Shown one piece after another: positions 18,489 through 26,436 of a DNA stretch of 64,000 bases (positions are counted from its first letter, which is position 1; every line of letters starts with the position of its first letter). Location: the NCBI GenBank assembly GCA_039033215.1, contig JBCCDA010000004.1:24499-88498 (forward strand). Reading direction: 5' to 3'. The notes below the pieces were generated by a model. It saw only the letters and a program-made list of their open reading frames with translations, was not told the origin of the DNA and did no database searches. The position numbers were made by a program, and so were the translations under genes. The stretch is from Thermohalobaculum sp039033215 (GTDB lineage: Bacteria > Pseudomonadota > Alphaproteobacteria > Rhodobacterales > Rhodobacteraceae).

Positions 18489-19364
18489 ATGGCGATCACG
18501 GCTGCCATGGTGAAGGAGCTCCGCGACAAGACCGGCGCGGGCATGATGGATGCGAAGAAGGCGTTGGGCGAGACCGACGGCGACATGGAAGCCGCCGTGG
18601 ATCTGCTGCGCGTCAAGGGTCTGGCCAAGGCCGACAAGAAGGCGGGCCGCACGGCTGCCGAGGGTCTGGTGGCCGTGGCCGTCAGCGGCGGCACGGCTGT
18701 TGCGGTCGAAGTGAACTCCGAGACCGATTTTGTTGCCCGGAACGCTGAATTCCAGGAGATGGTCGCTGGCATCGCGCAGGCGGCCCTCGGTGTCGACGAC
18801 ATCGAGGCGCTGAAGGCCGCGCCGCTTTCCGGCAAGACGGTGGGCGAGGTGATCACCGACAAGGTCGCGACCATCGGTGAGAACATGTCCGTGCGGCGCA
18901 TGGCCAAGCTGACGGGCGGGGCTGTCGCCTCATATGTGCACAACGCCACTGCTCCTAACATGGGCAAGATCGGCGTGCTGGTCGCCACCGACGCCGAGGG
19001 TGGTGAGATCGGGCGTCAGATCGGGATGCACATCGCGGCGATGAATCCGGCCTCGCTGGATATCGAGGATCTGGACCCCGCGCTGGTCGAGCGTGAGAAG
19101 GACGTGCTGACCGAACAGGCGCGCGAGTCCGGCAAGCCCGAGGCGGTGATCGAGAAGATGATCACCGGGCGGCTGAACAAGTTCTACCAGGAGGTCTGCC
19201 TCCTGAAGCAGAGCTTCGTGGTGAACCCGGACCTGACCGTCGAGAAGGCGGCTGCCGAGGCTGGGGTCAAGGTGCTGGGCTTCGTGCGCTTCGAGGTTGG
19301 CGACGGGATCGAGAAGGAAGAAGAGGACTTTGCGGCCGAGGTTGCCAAGACCATGGGCGGCTGA
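18489..19364 (+). CDS. tsf: Elongation factor Ts
   Basis: EF-Ts recharges EF-Tu by releasing GDP. The 291-aa protein has the N-terminal UBA-like domain with LRDKTGAGMMDAKKAL, the core signature VEVNSETDFVARN, and the dimerisation and C-terminal segments of the family (KFYQEVCLLKQSFV). The ATG at 18489 follows GGAGAG. A strong hairpin terminator lies 46 bases after the stop. Confidence 0.97.
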   Translation: MAITAAMVKELRDKTGAGMMDAKKALGETDGDMEAAVDLLRVKGLAKADKKAGRTAAEGLVAVAVSGGTAVAVEVNSETDFVARNAEFQEMVAGIAQAALGVDDIEALKAAPLSGKTVGEVITDKVATIGENMSVRRMAKLTGGAVASYVHNATAPNMGKIGVLVATDAEGGEIGRQIGMHIAAMNPASLDIEDLDPALVEREKDVLTEQARESGKPEAVIEKMITGRLNKFYQEVCLLKQSFVVNPDLTVEKAAAEAGVKVLGFVRFEVGDGIEKEEEDFAAEVAKTMGG

Positions 19365-19410
19365 GCTTCCGTAGGGTGGGGTTGACCCCCTCCCTGCCGC
19401 AGAAATCCAA

Positions 19411-19446
19411 GGGCGTGCGGAGAACCCTCCGCGCGCCCGTTTCTTT
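19411..19446 (+). terminator. Rho-independent terminator of rpsB-tsf
   Basis: GGGCGTGCGGAG (19411-19422) pairs with CTCCGCGCGCCC (19427-19438), a 12-bp stem with one G-T pair and a four-base loop, followed by GTTTCTTT. This is the strongest terminator of its class in the window. Confidence 0.85.
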
Positions 19447-19502
19447 GATAGCGGGCGCCGGGCACGCTGGCCGGGATATCCGCAAGGAACGGCCACCCGC
19501 AT

Positions 19503-19760
19503 CGAACGGCATACGTCGGGGTTCGCGCGCCTTGTTATCGGGTCGTTGAGCGGAACGAGACCTACACGATCGGCGAGACGATCACGTTCGCTCTGGTGGT
19601 CGCCTGAGACTTTGACTTCACGACCGAGACGCCCAAGCAGTATGTCCACTATGCCGTTTTGTCGTCGACGGTACCCGCCATTCCGTTGCCGGCCGGTGGT
19701 CTGCAGTTGCTGACCGCGCTCGGTTCGATGATTTGGGTGGGCCGGCGCCAGCGGGCCTGA
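19503..19760 (+). pseudogene. Relic of a VPLPA-CTERM (exosortase-sorted) surface protein
   Basis: Reading in one frame from 19503, a TGA interrupts at 19605-19607. The frame then continues to TGA at 19758-19760 and ends VPAIPLPAGGLQLLTALG, then SMIWVGRRQRA. This is a recognisable VPLPA-type C-terminal sorting signal: a P-L-P-A motif, a hydrophobic helix and a basic tail, as used by exosortase/archaeosortase-like systems in Rhodobacteraceae. Upstream residues (NETYTIGETITFALVVA) look like beta-sandwich coding sequence. No start codon with a ribosome site is evident. I read it as the decayed 3' end of a surface or extracellular-matrix protein gene. No exosortase gene is in the window. Confidence 0.6.
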
Positions 19761-19926
19761 GACGTCGGCGATCGCGTGATTGGATGATGCCAGTCTGGCG
19801 TCAGGCGCCCGAACGTGTGCCTGAAGCCCTTCGACCCAGCGGGCGTCGGTCGCCGCTGCATCGGCGCGATGCTCCGGTGTCTGTCAGCCCCGCATGGCAG
19901 GAGAACGGCGAGGCAAGCCACCCGCG

Positions 19927-21480
19927 TCAGAGGCTCCGGAGAAAGCGGATCAGCGCATCGCGGTCAGCTTTGGGCAGCGCGACGACGCGGTCGCGGGCGG
20001 CCTCGGCTTCGCCCCCGTGCCAGAGCACCGCCTCCAGCAGGCTCCGCGCACGGCCATCGTGAAGGAAATAGGTGTGGCCGCTGACGGATTGCGTGAGGCC
20101 GATGCCCCACAGCGGCGGTGTGCGCCATTCGCTGCCGGTCGCCCGTGCCTCTGGCCTGTTGTCCGCCAGACCCTCGCCCATGTCATGCAGCAACATGTCC
20201 GTGTAGGGCCATATCAGCTGAAAGCTCTGCTCGGGCTGGTCGGTGAGCCGGTGGGTCACGAACTTAGGTGTGTGACACGAGGTGCACCCGATCTCGTAGA
20301 AGACCTGCTTGCCGCGCAGCACCTGCGGCTCGTCGATGTCCCGGCGGGCCGGTACGGCGAGGTTGCGGCTGTAGAAGGTGACCAGATCCAGCCCCTGGAC
20401 GCCGATCTCGAAGCCATCGTCCGCCGGGTCGGCCCCGTCGCGCGCGGCGCGGCAGGCGGTCTGGTTCGCGGTGCACTCGCCCCAGCCTGCTGGGAACAGC
20501 ACGTTCGAGATCCCGATGTCCCCGGCGAAGGCCGCGGCAGACTGTTCACGTACCGTGGGCGTGCCGGCCTTGAGCCCAAAGCGCCCCAGCATCGGGCGGT
20601 CGTGTTCCAGCGACCAGACCACGTTCGGCCGCCCGGAGATGCCGTCGCCGTCCAGATCTTCGGGATCGGCGTTCGCGAGAATGTCCGCCGCCGGAATGGC
20701 CTCGAGCAGGCCAAGCCCGATCATCTGTGGTGCGACCCGGGGCGAGAGCATCGCGTCCGGGTGCAGCGGGCCATGGCCGAGATCCCGCGCCTCGTAGGTC
20801 GGTTTGCGCAGCGACACGACCGTGCCGTCTGCGAGGGTGACCTCAACCTCCTCGTAGGTGATGCCGAGCGTGTACTCCGCCCGGTGCCCCGGCAGGGCAA
20901 AGTCCTGCAACTGGGTGCCATAAGTTGGCTCGGGCAGCGTCGCCAGATAGCCCTCGATCTCGGCGACCGTGTCCTCCGGCCCCCCGGGGATGGAGACCCT
21001 GAGGAACATCGAGATCGCGGTATCCTGGGGCCCCTCGGGCGGGTGCCCGCGCCCATCCTTGAGGTGGCAGCGCTGACAGGACCGCGCGTTGAAATGCGGC
21101 CCCAGCCCATCGGAGGCCCGGGTCGACGCAGGCGCGGACACCCAGACTTTGCGAAAGAGACCATTGCCGACCTTGAAGTCCAGCTCGCCCTCGAAGGACA
21201 TGTTGGCTGACGGCTGCGAGAACGCATGTCGGCTGGTCCGGGCGCGCGTGGTGGCGGCGCCGGCCGGGAGACCCTCGAAGCGTTCGGGCGCCGAGAAGTC
21301 GGTCGCCGGTGTCACGACGGCGCGGATACGTGCGGCTTCGTCCGCCGTCCTCGGCACGACGGACAAGTGCGGGTCACCGTCCGCCCCGGCCTGGCCCGCG
21401 CCCAGCAGCATCAGCGCTGCCAGGGCGAACGCCCAGGCCAGGGCGTGGGCCATCACGACCCTAGTGGGCCTCTGCTTCAT
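19927..21480 (-). CDS. Di-haem oxidoreductase (DHOR/DUF1111 family)
   Basis: The 517-aa protein has an N-terminal signal peptide (MKQRPTRVVMAHALAWAFAL onwards, cut near AGA) and two c-type haem sites, CQRCH near residue 135 and CTSCH near residue 390, placing it in the periplasm. It matches the DHOR family, annotated in databases as thiol oxidoreductase and related to di-haem peroxidases. These genes commonly neighbour imelysin genes in iron-uptake loci, as here. A role in handling iron redox state at the cell surface is an inference. I chose 21480 for its basic N-region; 21453, just past the bfr stop, is the alternative. It ends the iron operon. Confidence 0.85.
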   Translation of the reverse strand: MKQRPTRVVMAHALAWAFALAALMLLGAGQAGADGDPHLSVVPRTADEAARIRAVVTPATDFSAPERFEGLPAGAATTRARTSRHAFSQPSANMSFEGELDFKVGNGLFRKVWVSAPASTRASDGLGPHFNARSCQRCHLKDGRGHPPEGPQDTAISMFLRVSIPGGPEDTVAEIEGYLATLPEPTYGTQLQDFALPGHRAEYTLGITYEEVEVTLADGTVVSLRKPTYEARDLGHGPLHPDAMLSPRVAPQMIGLGLLEAIPAADILANADPEDLDGDGISGRPNVVWSLEHDRPMLGRFGLKAGTPTVREQSAAAFAGDIGISNVLFPAGWGECTANQTACRAARDGADPADDGFEIGVQGLDLVTFYSRNLAVPARRDIDEPQVLRGKQVFYEIGCTSCHTPKFVTHRLTDQPEQSFQLIWPYTDMLLHDMGEGLADNRPEARATGSEWRTPPLWGIGLTQSVSGHTYFLHDGRARSLLEAVLWHGGEAEAARDRVVALPKADRDALIRFLRSL

Positions 21481-21952
21481 CGGCGGATTCCGCATTGAGC
21501 TGCCCGTAGTTCTGGGATCCGATATCCCCCATAAGATCCAGCTGCGTCTCGATAAAATCGATATGCCCTTCCTCGTCCGCCATCAACTTCTCGAAGATGT
21601 TCGCGGAGGGAATGTCGCCCACCTGACGGCAATAGGTGGCCGCTTCCTGATAGAGCGCGCGGGCCTCCTGTTCGGCGGCAAGGTCGCATTCCAGGCACTC
21701 CTTGACGGTCTGACCGATCCTGAGCGGGTCGAGATGCTGCAGGTTCGGATGGCCTTCCAGGAAGATGATCCGGTCCATCAGCTTGTCGGCGTGGTGCATC
21801 TCCTCGATGCTTTCCTCGCGCGATTTCTTGGCGAGCTTGGTGTATCCCCAATCACTCTGCAGCCGGTAGTGCAGCCAGTACTGGCTGATTGCCGTCAGCT
21901 CGCTTCTCAGAGCCTTGTTCAGGTAGTCGATGACTTTTTCGTCGCCCTTCAT
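21461..21952 (-). CDS. bfr: Bacterioferritin
   Basis: The 163-aa ferritin-like protein stores iron in a 24-subunit shell. The haem ligand Met52 is present, and all ferroxidase ligands are at canonical positions: E18, E51, H54, E94, E127 and H130. This is therefore the catalytically complete, haem-binding type. The start at 21952 (MKGDEKVIDYLNKALRSEL) matches the family exactly, with AAGGACC upstream. Its 5' part overlaps the end of the bfd frame by about 100 bases, and its 3' end overlaps the start of the di-haem oxidoreductase gene. Confidence 0.95.
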   Translation of the reverse strand: MKGDEKVIDYLNKALRSELTAISQYWLHYRLQSDWGYTKLAKKSREESIEEMHHADKLMDRIIFLEGHPNLQHLDPLRIGQTVKECLECDLAAEQEARALYQEAATYCRQVGDIPSANIFEKLMADEEGHIDFIETQLDLMGDIGSQNYGQLNAESADEAEAH

Positions 21953-22196
21953 GGTCCTTCTGTCCCTCTGTAGTTTCGCGCAACCCGCGCAATTCCATCG
22001 GTAAGTTGCTTGGTGACCCGGTCGAGTAGACAGCGGCGACGAACAGTTTCGCACAGCCGCCGCAGTCCAGTTTCTTGCCCAGTGCTCGATAGACTTTGCC
22101 TGGCGTGATCATCACCTGGGGGTCCGCTGCGCGCATCCACGCGACAGCCCACGCGATGTCGTCTGTTGTGATCATGGTGCAGGAGCAGATGATCAT
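21852..22196 (-). CDS. bfd: Bacterioferritin-associated [2Fe-2S] ferredoxin
   Basis: Bfd docks on bacterioferritin and donates electrons through the haem to release stored iron. The N-terminus MIICSCTMITTDDIAWAV holds the C-x-C pair, and DCGGC holds the second pair, with the spacing of Bfd [2Fe-2S] proteins. The core ends near residue 60. The frame then continues through an MELRGLRE segment into the bfr coding region, giving 114 aa and an overlap of 101 bases; such a long tail is unusual and probably not structured. It lies between imelysin and bfr on the same strand. Confidence 0.8.
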   Translation of the reverse strand: MIICSCTMITTDDIAWAVAWMRAADPQVMITPGKVYRALGKKLDCGGCAKLFVAAVYSTGSPSNLPMELRGLRETTEGQKDHEGRRKSHRLPEQGSEKRADGNQPVLAALPAAE

Positions 22197-22245
22197 CTGA
22201 TCAGGTCCCGGTTCTGGATGAATACCATGCCAGAAGCCATTGATC

Positions 22246-23508
22246 TTACTGGAAGACCGCTGACGGGTTGTCGAGGCTCTCGGAGCCCTCGAAGGCAATC
22301 TGGTCGAGACCGAGCACCGTCACCACACGCTCGATCGACCGGGTCTGCTCGATGAGCGCGTCGACGCCGCCCATGATCAGCGCCTCTCCGGCAGCGTTGC
22401 CGCGCTCGAGCATCTGGTCATAGGCAAAGCCCGCCTCGGCTGCGACCTTGATCTGCAGCAGCGCGAACATCGTTGCGCCCAGCTTGGCCCGCATCTCGGC
22501 ATCCAGCGCGGGATCCGTGGCGCCGACGAGATCCGCCACCGACGGCCCCGTGACGACGCTGCCGTTCACGCGCGTGTAGCTGCCGAGATAGACGTTCCGG
22601 ATGCCCAGCCCGTCATAGAAATGGTCGTTGTGGGTGTTATCGGCAAAGCACGAGTGCTCTTCCTCGGGGTCGTTGAGCATCAGACCCAGGCGCATCCGCT
22701 CGCCCGCCTGCTCGCCGTAGGAGAGCGAGCCCATGCCGGTAAGGATCGCGACGATCCCGGCGTCCGGGTTCGCGGTAACCGTGGTACGGGCCTCCCCGCC
22801 GGCGGCCCATTGTGCCGTCATCCACGCGAGATCGCTGACCAGCAGATCCGTCGCCGCCTTCAGATAGGCCGCCCGCCTGTCGCAGTTGCCATTGGTGCAG
22901 TCGGCGCCCTGGCCATAGTCGGTCCAGGGCCGGGTCCCCGCGCCGGGACCGTGCCCGTTGAGATCCTGCCCCCAGAGCAGAAACTCGATGGCGTGGTAGC
23001 CTGTGGCGACATTGGCTTCGATCCCGTCGGCTTCGTGCAACGTGCCTTCCAGAAGAGCCGGCGTGATCTCGGTCGCATTCATCTCGGTGCCCGAGAGCGT
23101 GAACACCGGGTTGGCAACCACGTTGAGCGCAGCCAGATCGTTCTCGTCCGTCGGCCCGCCGTACCCGGCATCGACATAGTCGATGAGGCCCTCATCCAGC
23201 GGCCAGGCGTTCACCTTTCCCTCCCAATCGTCGACGATCGGATTGCCGAACCGAAAGACCTCGGTCTGCTGATAGGGGACGCGGGCGGCCAGCCAGGCCT
23301 CTTTCGCCTTCTGAAGTGCTTTGGCCGAGGGGGTCTCGATCAGGGCCTCGACCGCCGCTTGCAGGCGCTGCGCGGTGATCAGGCTGTCCTCGTAGCTGGC
23401 GTGCGCGATGTTGGCATAGGTCTCGACCACATCGCCCCGGTCTGCCGCCGCCGCGGCCCCCGTGAGCCCCGCGCTCAGCGCCACGATTGCCAGAAGTGCT
23501 TGCCTCAT
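22246..23508 (-). CDS. Imelysin-family iron-regulated periplasmic protein (IrpA-like)
   Basis: The 420-aa protein begins MRQALLAIVALSAGLTGAAA, a Sec signal peptide. The GxHxxE signature of the imelysin-like fold is present as GYHAIEFLLWGQD (about residues 150-162 of the precursor). Imelysin proteins are iron-regulated, and some bind iron in uptake systems; no peptidase activity should be assumed. The start at 23508 follows GAGGAAATCGAG; the open frame reaches 23604 inside the upstream gene. It sits between the 160-aa protein and bfd, in one operon with hemP and the di-haem oxidoreductase. Confidence 0.9.
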   Translation of the reverse strand: MRQALLAIVALSAGLTGAAAAADRGDVVETYANIAHASYEDSLITAQRLQAAVEALIETPSAKALQKAKEAWLAARVPYQQTEVFRFGNPIVDDWEGKVNAWPLDEGLIDYVDAGYGGPTDENDLAALNVVANPVFTLSGTEMNATEITPALLEGTLHEADGIEANVATGYHAIEFLLWGQDLNGHGPGAGTRPWTDYGQGADCTNGNCDRRAAYLKAATDLLVSDLAWMTAQWAAGGEARTTVTANPDAGIVAILTGMGSLSYGEQAGERMRLGLMLNDPEEEHSCFADNTHNDHFYDGLGIRNVYLGSYTRVNGSVVTGPSVADLVGATDPALDAEMRAKLGATMFALLQIKVAAEAGFAYDQMLERGNAAGEALIMGGVDALIEQTRSIERVVTVLGLDQIAFEGSESLDNPSAVFQ

Positions 23509-23518
23509 CTCGATTTCC

Positions 23519-24001
23519 TCAGTGAAGTTGGTGGGTGCCATCTGGTGGTGAGTGGGTGCGGCAGGTGCTGCCGCCGCGTTCGATGCTTTGAAGTGCGAGG
23601 CCAAACTGCTGCGCCAGATCGGTCATCGGTACGGCGATGTCGCTGCGCACCAGAAGGGCGGCCATCAGCATGGCGTCCTCGCGATCACCCCGGGTGGCCG
23701 AGGCGACGAGGGTCGCGAAGACCGCTTCGTGGGCACCCAGGCACCGGCAGGTCACGGCGTGCCGCATGAAGGGGTGGCGCGCGTGCTCAACGGCCAGAGT
23801 GCAGAGCTGCTCGAATCCCTTGAGCGCCGCGCGCCCGCGCGCCGCGCCGAACGTGCTGGCAAAGTCGTTCCAGACCTGCGTCTGGCTGTCCGGTCCGTCG
23901 CACCAGAGCCGGAGGTAGAGGACGGCGCCTGCCTCGACCGCCGACAACTCGTCGAGATATCCCACGGGCGCGCCGCCGCGGCGTTGTTCGGGCGTGCTCA
24001 T
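23519..24001 (-). CDS. Conserved protein of unknown function in the hemP-imelysin operon
   Basis: This 160-aa soluble, helical protein has no signal peptide. Its most distinctive stretch is a cysteine-containing core: LCTLAVEHARHPFMRH, then CRCLGAHEAVFATLV. The C-x-C motif together with the upstream Cys and His could bind metal, which would suit the iron context, but that is inference. The ATG overlaps the hemP stop as ATGA. I do not recognise a named family. The last 20 or so residues (THSPPDGTHQLH) look disordered. Confidence 0.7.
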   Translation of the reverse strand: MSTPEQRRGGAPVGYLDELSAVEAGAVLYLRLWCDGPDSQTQVWNDFASTFGAARGRAALKGFEQLCTLAVEHARHPFMRHAVTCRCLGAHEAVFATLVASATRGDREDAMLMAALLVRSDIAVPMTDLAQQFGLALQSIERGGSTCRTHSPPDGTHQLH

Positions 24002-24174
24002 TTGGTCAACAGCAACTTGCCCTGCTTCGTGATGTGCAGGGTGTAGCGCTGATCCTTCAGGGTGATGATGGCCTTGGCGGTTCCGTCGGTAAGGTCCTCG
24101 GCGGCATGGATCGGCAAATGGTGGTCAGGCCCGATCTCCGATCCGTCATCGACCGAGAGCGTTTCCTGTTTCAT
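23998..24174 (-). CDS. hemP: Hemin uptake protein HemP
   Basis: The 58-aa product ends YTLHITKQGKLLLTK, the hallmark C-terminus of the HemP/HmuP family (usual form YRLRLTRxGKLILTK). HmuP is known in Bradyrhizobium as an activator of haem-uptake genes, and HemP genes mark haem/iron loci generally. The start at 24174 (MKQETLSVDD) forms an ATGA overlap with the 56-aa gene upstream; an ATG nine bases earlier is also in frame. No haem receptor or ABC transporter lies nearby, so its target must be elsewhere. Confidence 0.85.
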   Translation of the reverse strand: MKQETLSVDDGSEIGPDHHLPIHAAEDLTDGTAKAIITLKDQRYTLHITKQGKLLLTK

Positions 24175-24341
24175 CGCTCCCACTCCGATCGCCGCATCCG
24201 CGCTTCCAGCATGTCCAGGAATGCTTCGATGCTGAACTGTTGGTCAGGCGCAGGGGCATCGAGCGTCTCGAAGATGTCGGTCTTGCAGACCCCCATCTGG
24301 GCGAGCGGGTCGTCGTCGTGCCGGTCCAGTTTGTGTGCCAT
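24171..24341 (-). CDS. Small 56-aa protein opening the iron operon
   Basis: A GGAGGATG site precedes the ATG at 24341, and the frame runs 56 codons to a TGA that overlaps the hemP start. The product begins MAHKLDRHDDDPLAQMGVCK and contains FETLDAPAPDQQFSIEAFLD, ending in a charged helix (MLEARMRRSEWER). One cysteine and an N-terminal His/Asp cluster (HKLDRHDDD) are the notable residues. No signal peptide or membrane segment is seen. The ribosome site, the coupled junction and the ordinary codon use make it a likely real gene; its function is unknown. Confidence 0.7.
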   Translation of the reverse strand: MAHKLDRHDDDPLAQMGVCKTDIFETLDAPAPDQQFSIEAFLDMLEARMRRSEWER

Positions 24342-24412
24342 TGGTCGCATCCTCCATTTCGTGCGGAGTTCGCGCTTCCTCGACTCGAACCTGAGGTGGC
24401 TAGAACAAGGAA

Positions 24413-24441
24413 ATCCTGAGCTTTGTACTCGGAAATGTCAA
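24413..24441 (-). promoter_or_regulatory. Promoter of the iron operon with a possible iron-box
   Basis: On the minus strand TTGACA (24441-24436) and CAGGAT (24418-24413) are 17 bases apart. Between and over the -10 lies CGA-N9-TCA (24431-24417), one base off the TGA-N9-TCA pattern described as the Iron-Rhodo-box of Rhodobacterales. The promoter call is reasonable; the iron-box call is weak. Confidence 0.55.
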
Positions 24442-24559
24442 TCCGACTCTTTTAGTTGGTTATTATGTCGCGCAGAACTGACGCCTGAGATCGCCGGACA
24501 AGCGAGGCGGTCTTGAGCTCAGGCCCCGAGAGCGGGCGCCGAGGCGAGCGAGTGGTCGG

Positions 24560-24853
24560 TCAGTCGGCCCCTTCCACAAGGACGATCGTGGCCTCGCTGA
24601 CCGGGGTCCGGTGCGCCTTGGCGGCCTGGTACTCCCGCGAGGCGTAGCACGCCTGTGCTGCGGCGAGGCTTTCGAACTCCAGCACGACGTGGCGGGAGCG
24701 ACCCATCGCTCCCTCGAGCTCTACGTAGGCGCCACCACGGGCCAGAACCGTCGGTTTCCACTTGTCGAACGCGGCCTTCGCGCCTTCCACATAGTTCACG
24801 TACAGGTCGGGGTCATTCACCTCGACATGGGCAATCCAGTAACCTTTGGGCAT
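24560..24853 (-). CDS. DUF1330 family protein
   Basis: The 97-aa protein starts MPKGYWIAHVEVNDPDLYVN and has the ferredoxin-like dimeric alpha/beta-barrel layout of DUF1330, with GRSRHVVLEFESLAAAQACY as the second strand-helix unit. Function in this family is mostly unknown. The start at 24853 follows TGAGGAGG. It sits 10 bases downstream of xseA on the same strand and is probably co-transcribed. Confidence 0.85.
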   Translation of the reverse strand: MPKGYWIAHVEVNDPDLYVNYVEGAKAAFDKWKPTVLARGGAYVELEGAMGRSRHVVLEFESLAAAQACYASREYQAAKAHRTPVSEATIVLVEGAD

Positions 24854-24863
24854 CGTGTCCTCC

Positions 24864-26375
24864 TCAGAAAAGCGTGCCCTGATCCGGTTTTTCCGCCTTG
24901 GGCTTCGGTTTCGGTTTGGCCTTTGTCGCTGGCTTGGGCGCGGCGGGGCCAGCGTCGTCACTGGCGTGTGCGGCCAACCGGCCGTCGGCGAACTCGATCT
25001 CGAGCCGGCCATCCGCGGGCTGATCGGTCAGGCGCGGGATCACGGTGCCTGCGCCGTCGCGTACAACGGCATAGCCGCGCGCGAGGGTTGCCTTGTAGGA
25101 ATAGGCGCTCAGTGTCCGGCCCAGCGCGGCCATCCGGTCCTGTGCTTGCTGCCGGGTTCGGGCCATCGCGGGCTTCAGCCGCGCTGCACGGTCGGCCAGC
25201 CGCTCGGCGCTGCGCTCGATCCGTGTGGTCACTTGTGAGGGCTGCAGGCCGGACACGGCGCGGGTAAGTCTCAGGCGCGCCTGCGCCGTCCGCTCGCGGA
25301 GCGCGGGCGCGAGGCCGCGGGCAGCCTTGTCCAGATCAGCCCGCCGGTCCGCCAGGATCCGCTCGGGCCTTGGCAGCCGCGCAGTCGCCAGATCCAGTCG
25401 CTGGCGCCGCTCGGCCAGCAGTTGCTCGGGCCGGGGCAGGGCGCGGGCGAGATCCGTCAGCCGCTGGCGCCGCCGGTCGATACCTGCCTGCAGCGCGCGG
25501 ATCCGGCGCGCCTGCAGATCAGCCATCAGCGCCATCAGATCCGATCGCACCGGGACGGCCATCTCGGCCGCTGCCGTGGGCGTGGGCGCGCGCCGGTCTG
25601 CTGCATGGTCGATCAGCGTCGTATCCGTCTCATGCCCGACGGCGGAGATCAGCGGGACCGTGCTCTCGGCGGCGGCGCGTACCACGATCTCCTCGTTGAA
25701 GCCCCAGAGATCCTCGACCGATCCACCGCCCCGCGCGACAATCACGGTGTCAGGGCGCAGCTCCTCGGGCATGGCCGAGAACCCCCGGATTGCCGCCGAG
25801 ACTTCAGCGGCGCATTTCTCGCCCTGGACGGCGACTGGCCAAACCAGCACGTGGACGGGAAACCGTTCTGCCAACCGGTGCAGGATATCGCGGATCACGG
25901 CACCGGAGGGGGAGGTCACGACCCCGATCCGTCGTGGCAGATAGGGCAGGGGCCGTTTGCGCCCGTCGTCGAACAAGCCCTCGGCGGCCAGGGCGCGGCG
26001 GCGTTTCTCGAGCATCGCCATCAACGCGCCGACACCTGCCGGAGCCAGGGATTCGATCACGATCTGATAACGTGACTGACCGGGGAAGGTGGTGAGCCGG
26101 CCGGTGGCCACGACTTCCATTCCTTCCTCGGGTTGCGTCGCAAGCCCTTGCGCCACCCCTTTCCAGATGATCCCCGCCAGTACCGCGCGGTCGTCCTTCA
26201 GGTCCAGGTAGACATGGCCCGAGCGCGGCCGAGACACACGCCCGACCTCACCGCGCACACGGACATGCCCGAAGGCGCCTTCGACGGTCCGTTTGACCGC
26301 GCCTGAAAGCTCGGAGACCGAAAACTCGGGTGTGTTCTCGCCCGCCTCCGGGCCATCATCGATCAGGCTGGACAA
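24864..26375 (-). CDS. xseA: Exodeoxyribonuclease VII large subunit
   Basis: XseA is the catalytic subunit of exonuclease VII, which degrades single-stranded DNA from both ends. The 503-aa protein has the N-terminal OB-fold (FSVSELSGAVKRTVEGAFGH, VYLDLKD), the catalytic domain (RRIGVVTSPSGAVIRDILHR, ARGGGSVEDLWGFNEE, VGHETDTTLID), a long coiled coil with repeated RPEQLLAERRQRLDLA-like units, and a Lys/Pro-rich tail (KPKPKPKAEKP). I chose a TTG start at 26375: it gives the family's usual N-terminus and has AGGGAGA upstream. The frame is open to 26459, which would overlap the diverging gene. Confidence 0.92.
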   Translation of the reverse strand: MSSLIDDGPEAGENTPEFSVSELSGAVKRTVEGAFGHVRVRGEVGRVSRPRSGHVYLDLKDDRAVLAGIIWKGVAQGLATQPEEGMEVVATGRLTTFPGQSRYQIVIESLAPAGVGALMAMLEKRRRALAAEGLFDDGRKRPLPYLPRRIGVVTSPSGAVIRDILHRLAERFPVHVLVWPVAVQGEKCAAEVSAAIRGFSAMPEELRPDTVIVARGGGSVEDLWGFNEEIVVRAAAESTVPLISAVGHETDTTLIDHAADRRAPTPTAAAEMAVPVRSDLMALMADLQARRIRALQAGIDRRRQRLTDLARALPRPEQLLAERRQRLDLATARLPRPERILADRRADLDKAARGLAPALRERTAQARLRLTRAVSGLQPSQVTTRIERSAERLADRAARLKPAMARTRQQAQDRMAALGRTLSAYSYKATLARGYAVVRDGAGTVIPRLTDQPADGRLEIEFADGRLAAHASDDAGPAAPKPATKAKPKPKPKAEKPDQGTLF

Positions 26376-26436
26376 AATCGGTCTCCCTGGCGCGCTGGCT
26401 CTGGACGCCCGCGTGCTTATAAGCGAGATAAGCCCG

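Noticed and set aside
19894..21210. 438-codon plus-strand open frame
   Set aside because: It is antisense to the di-haem oxidoreductase gene, whose haem motifs and signal peptide are clear.
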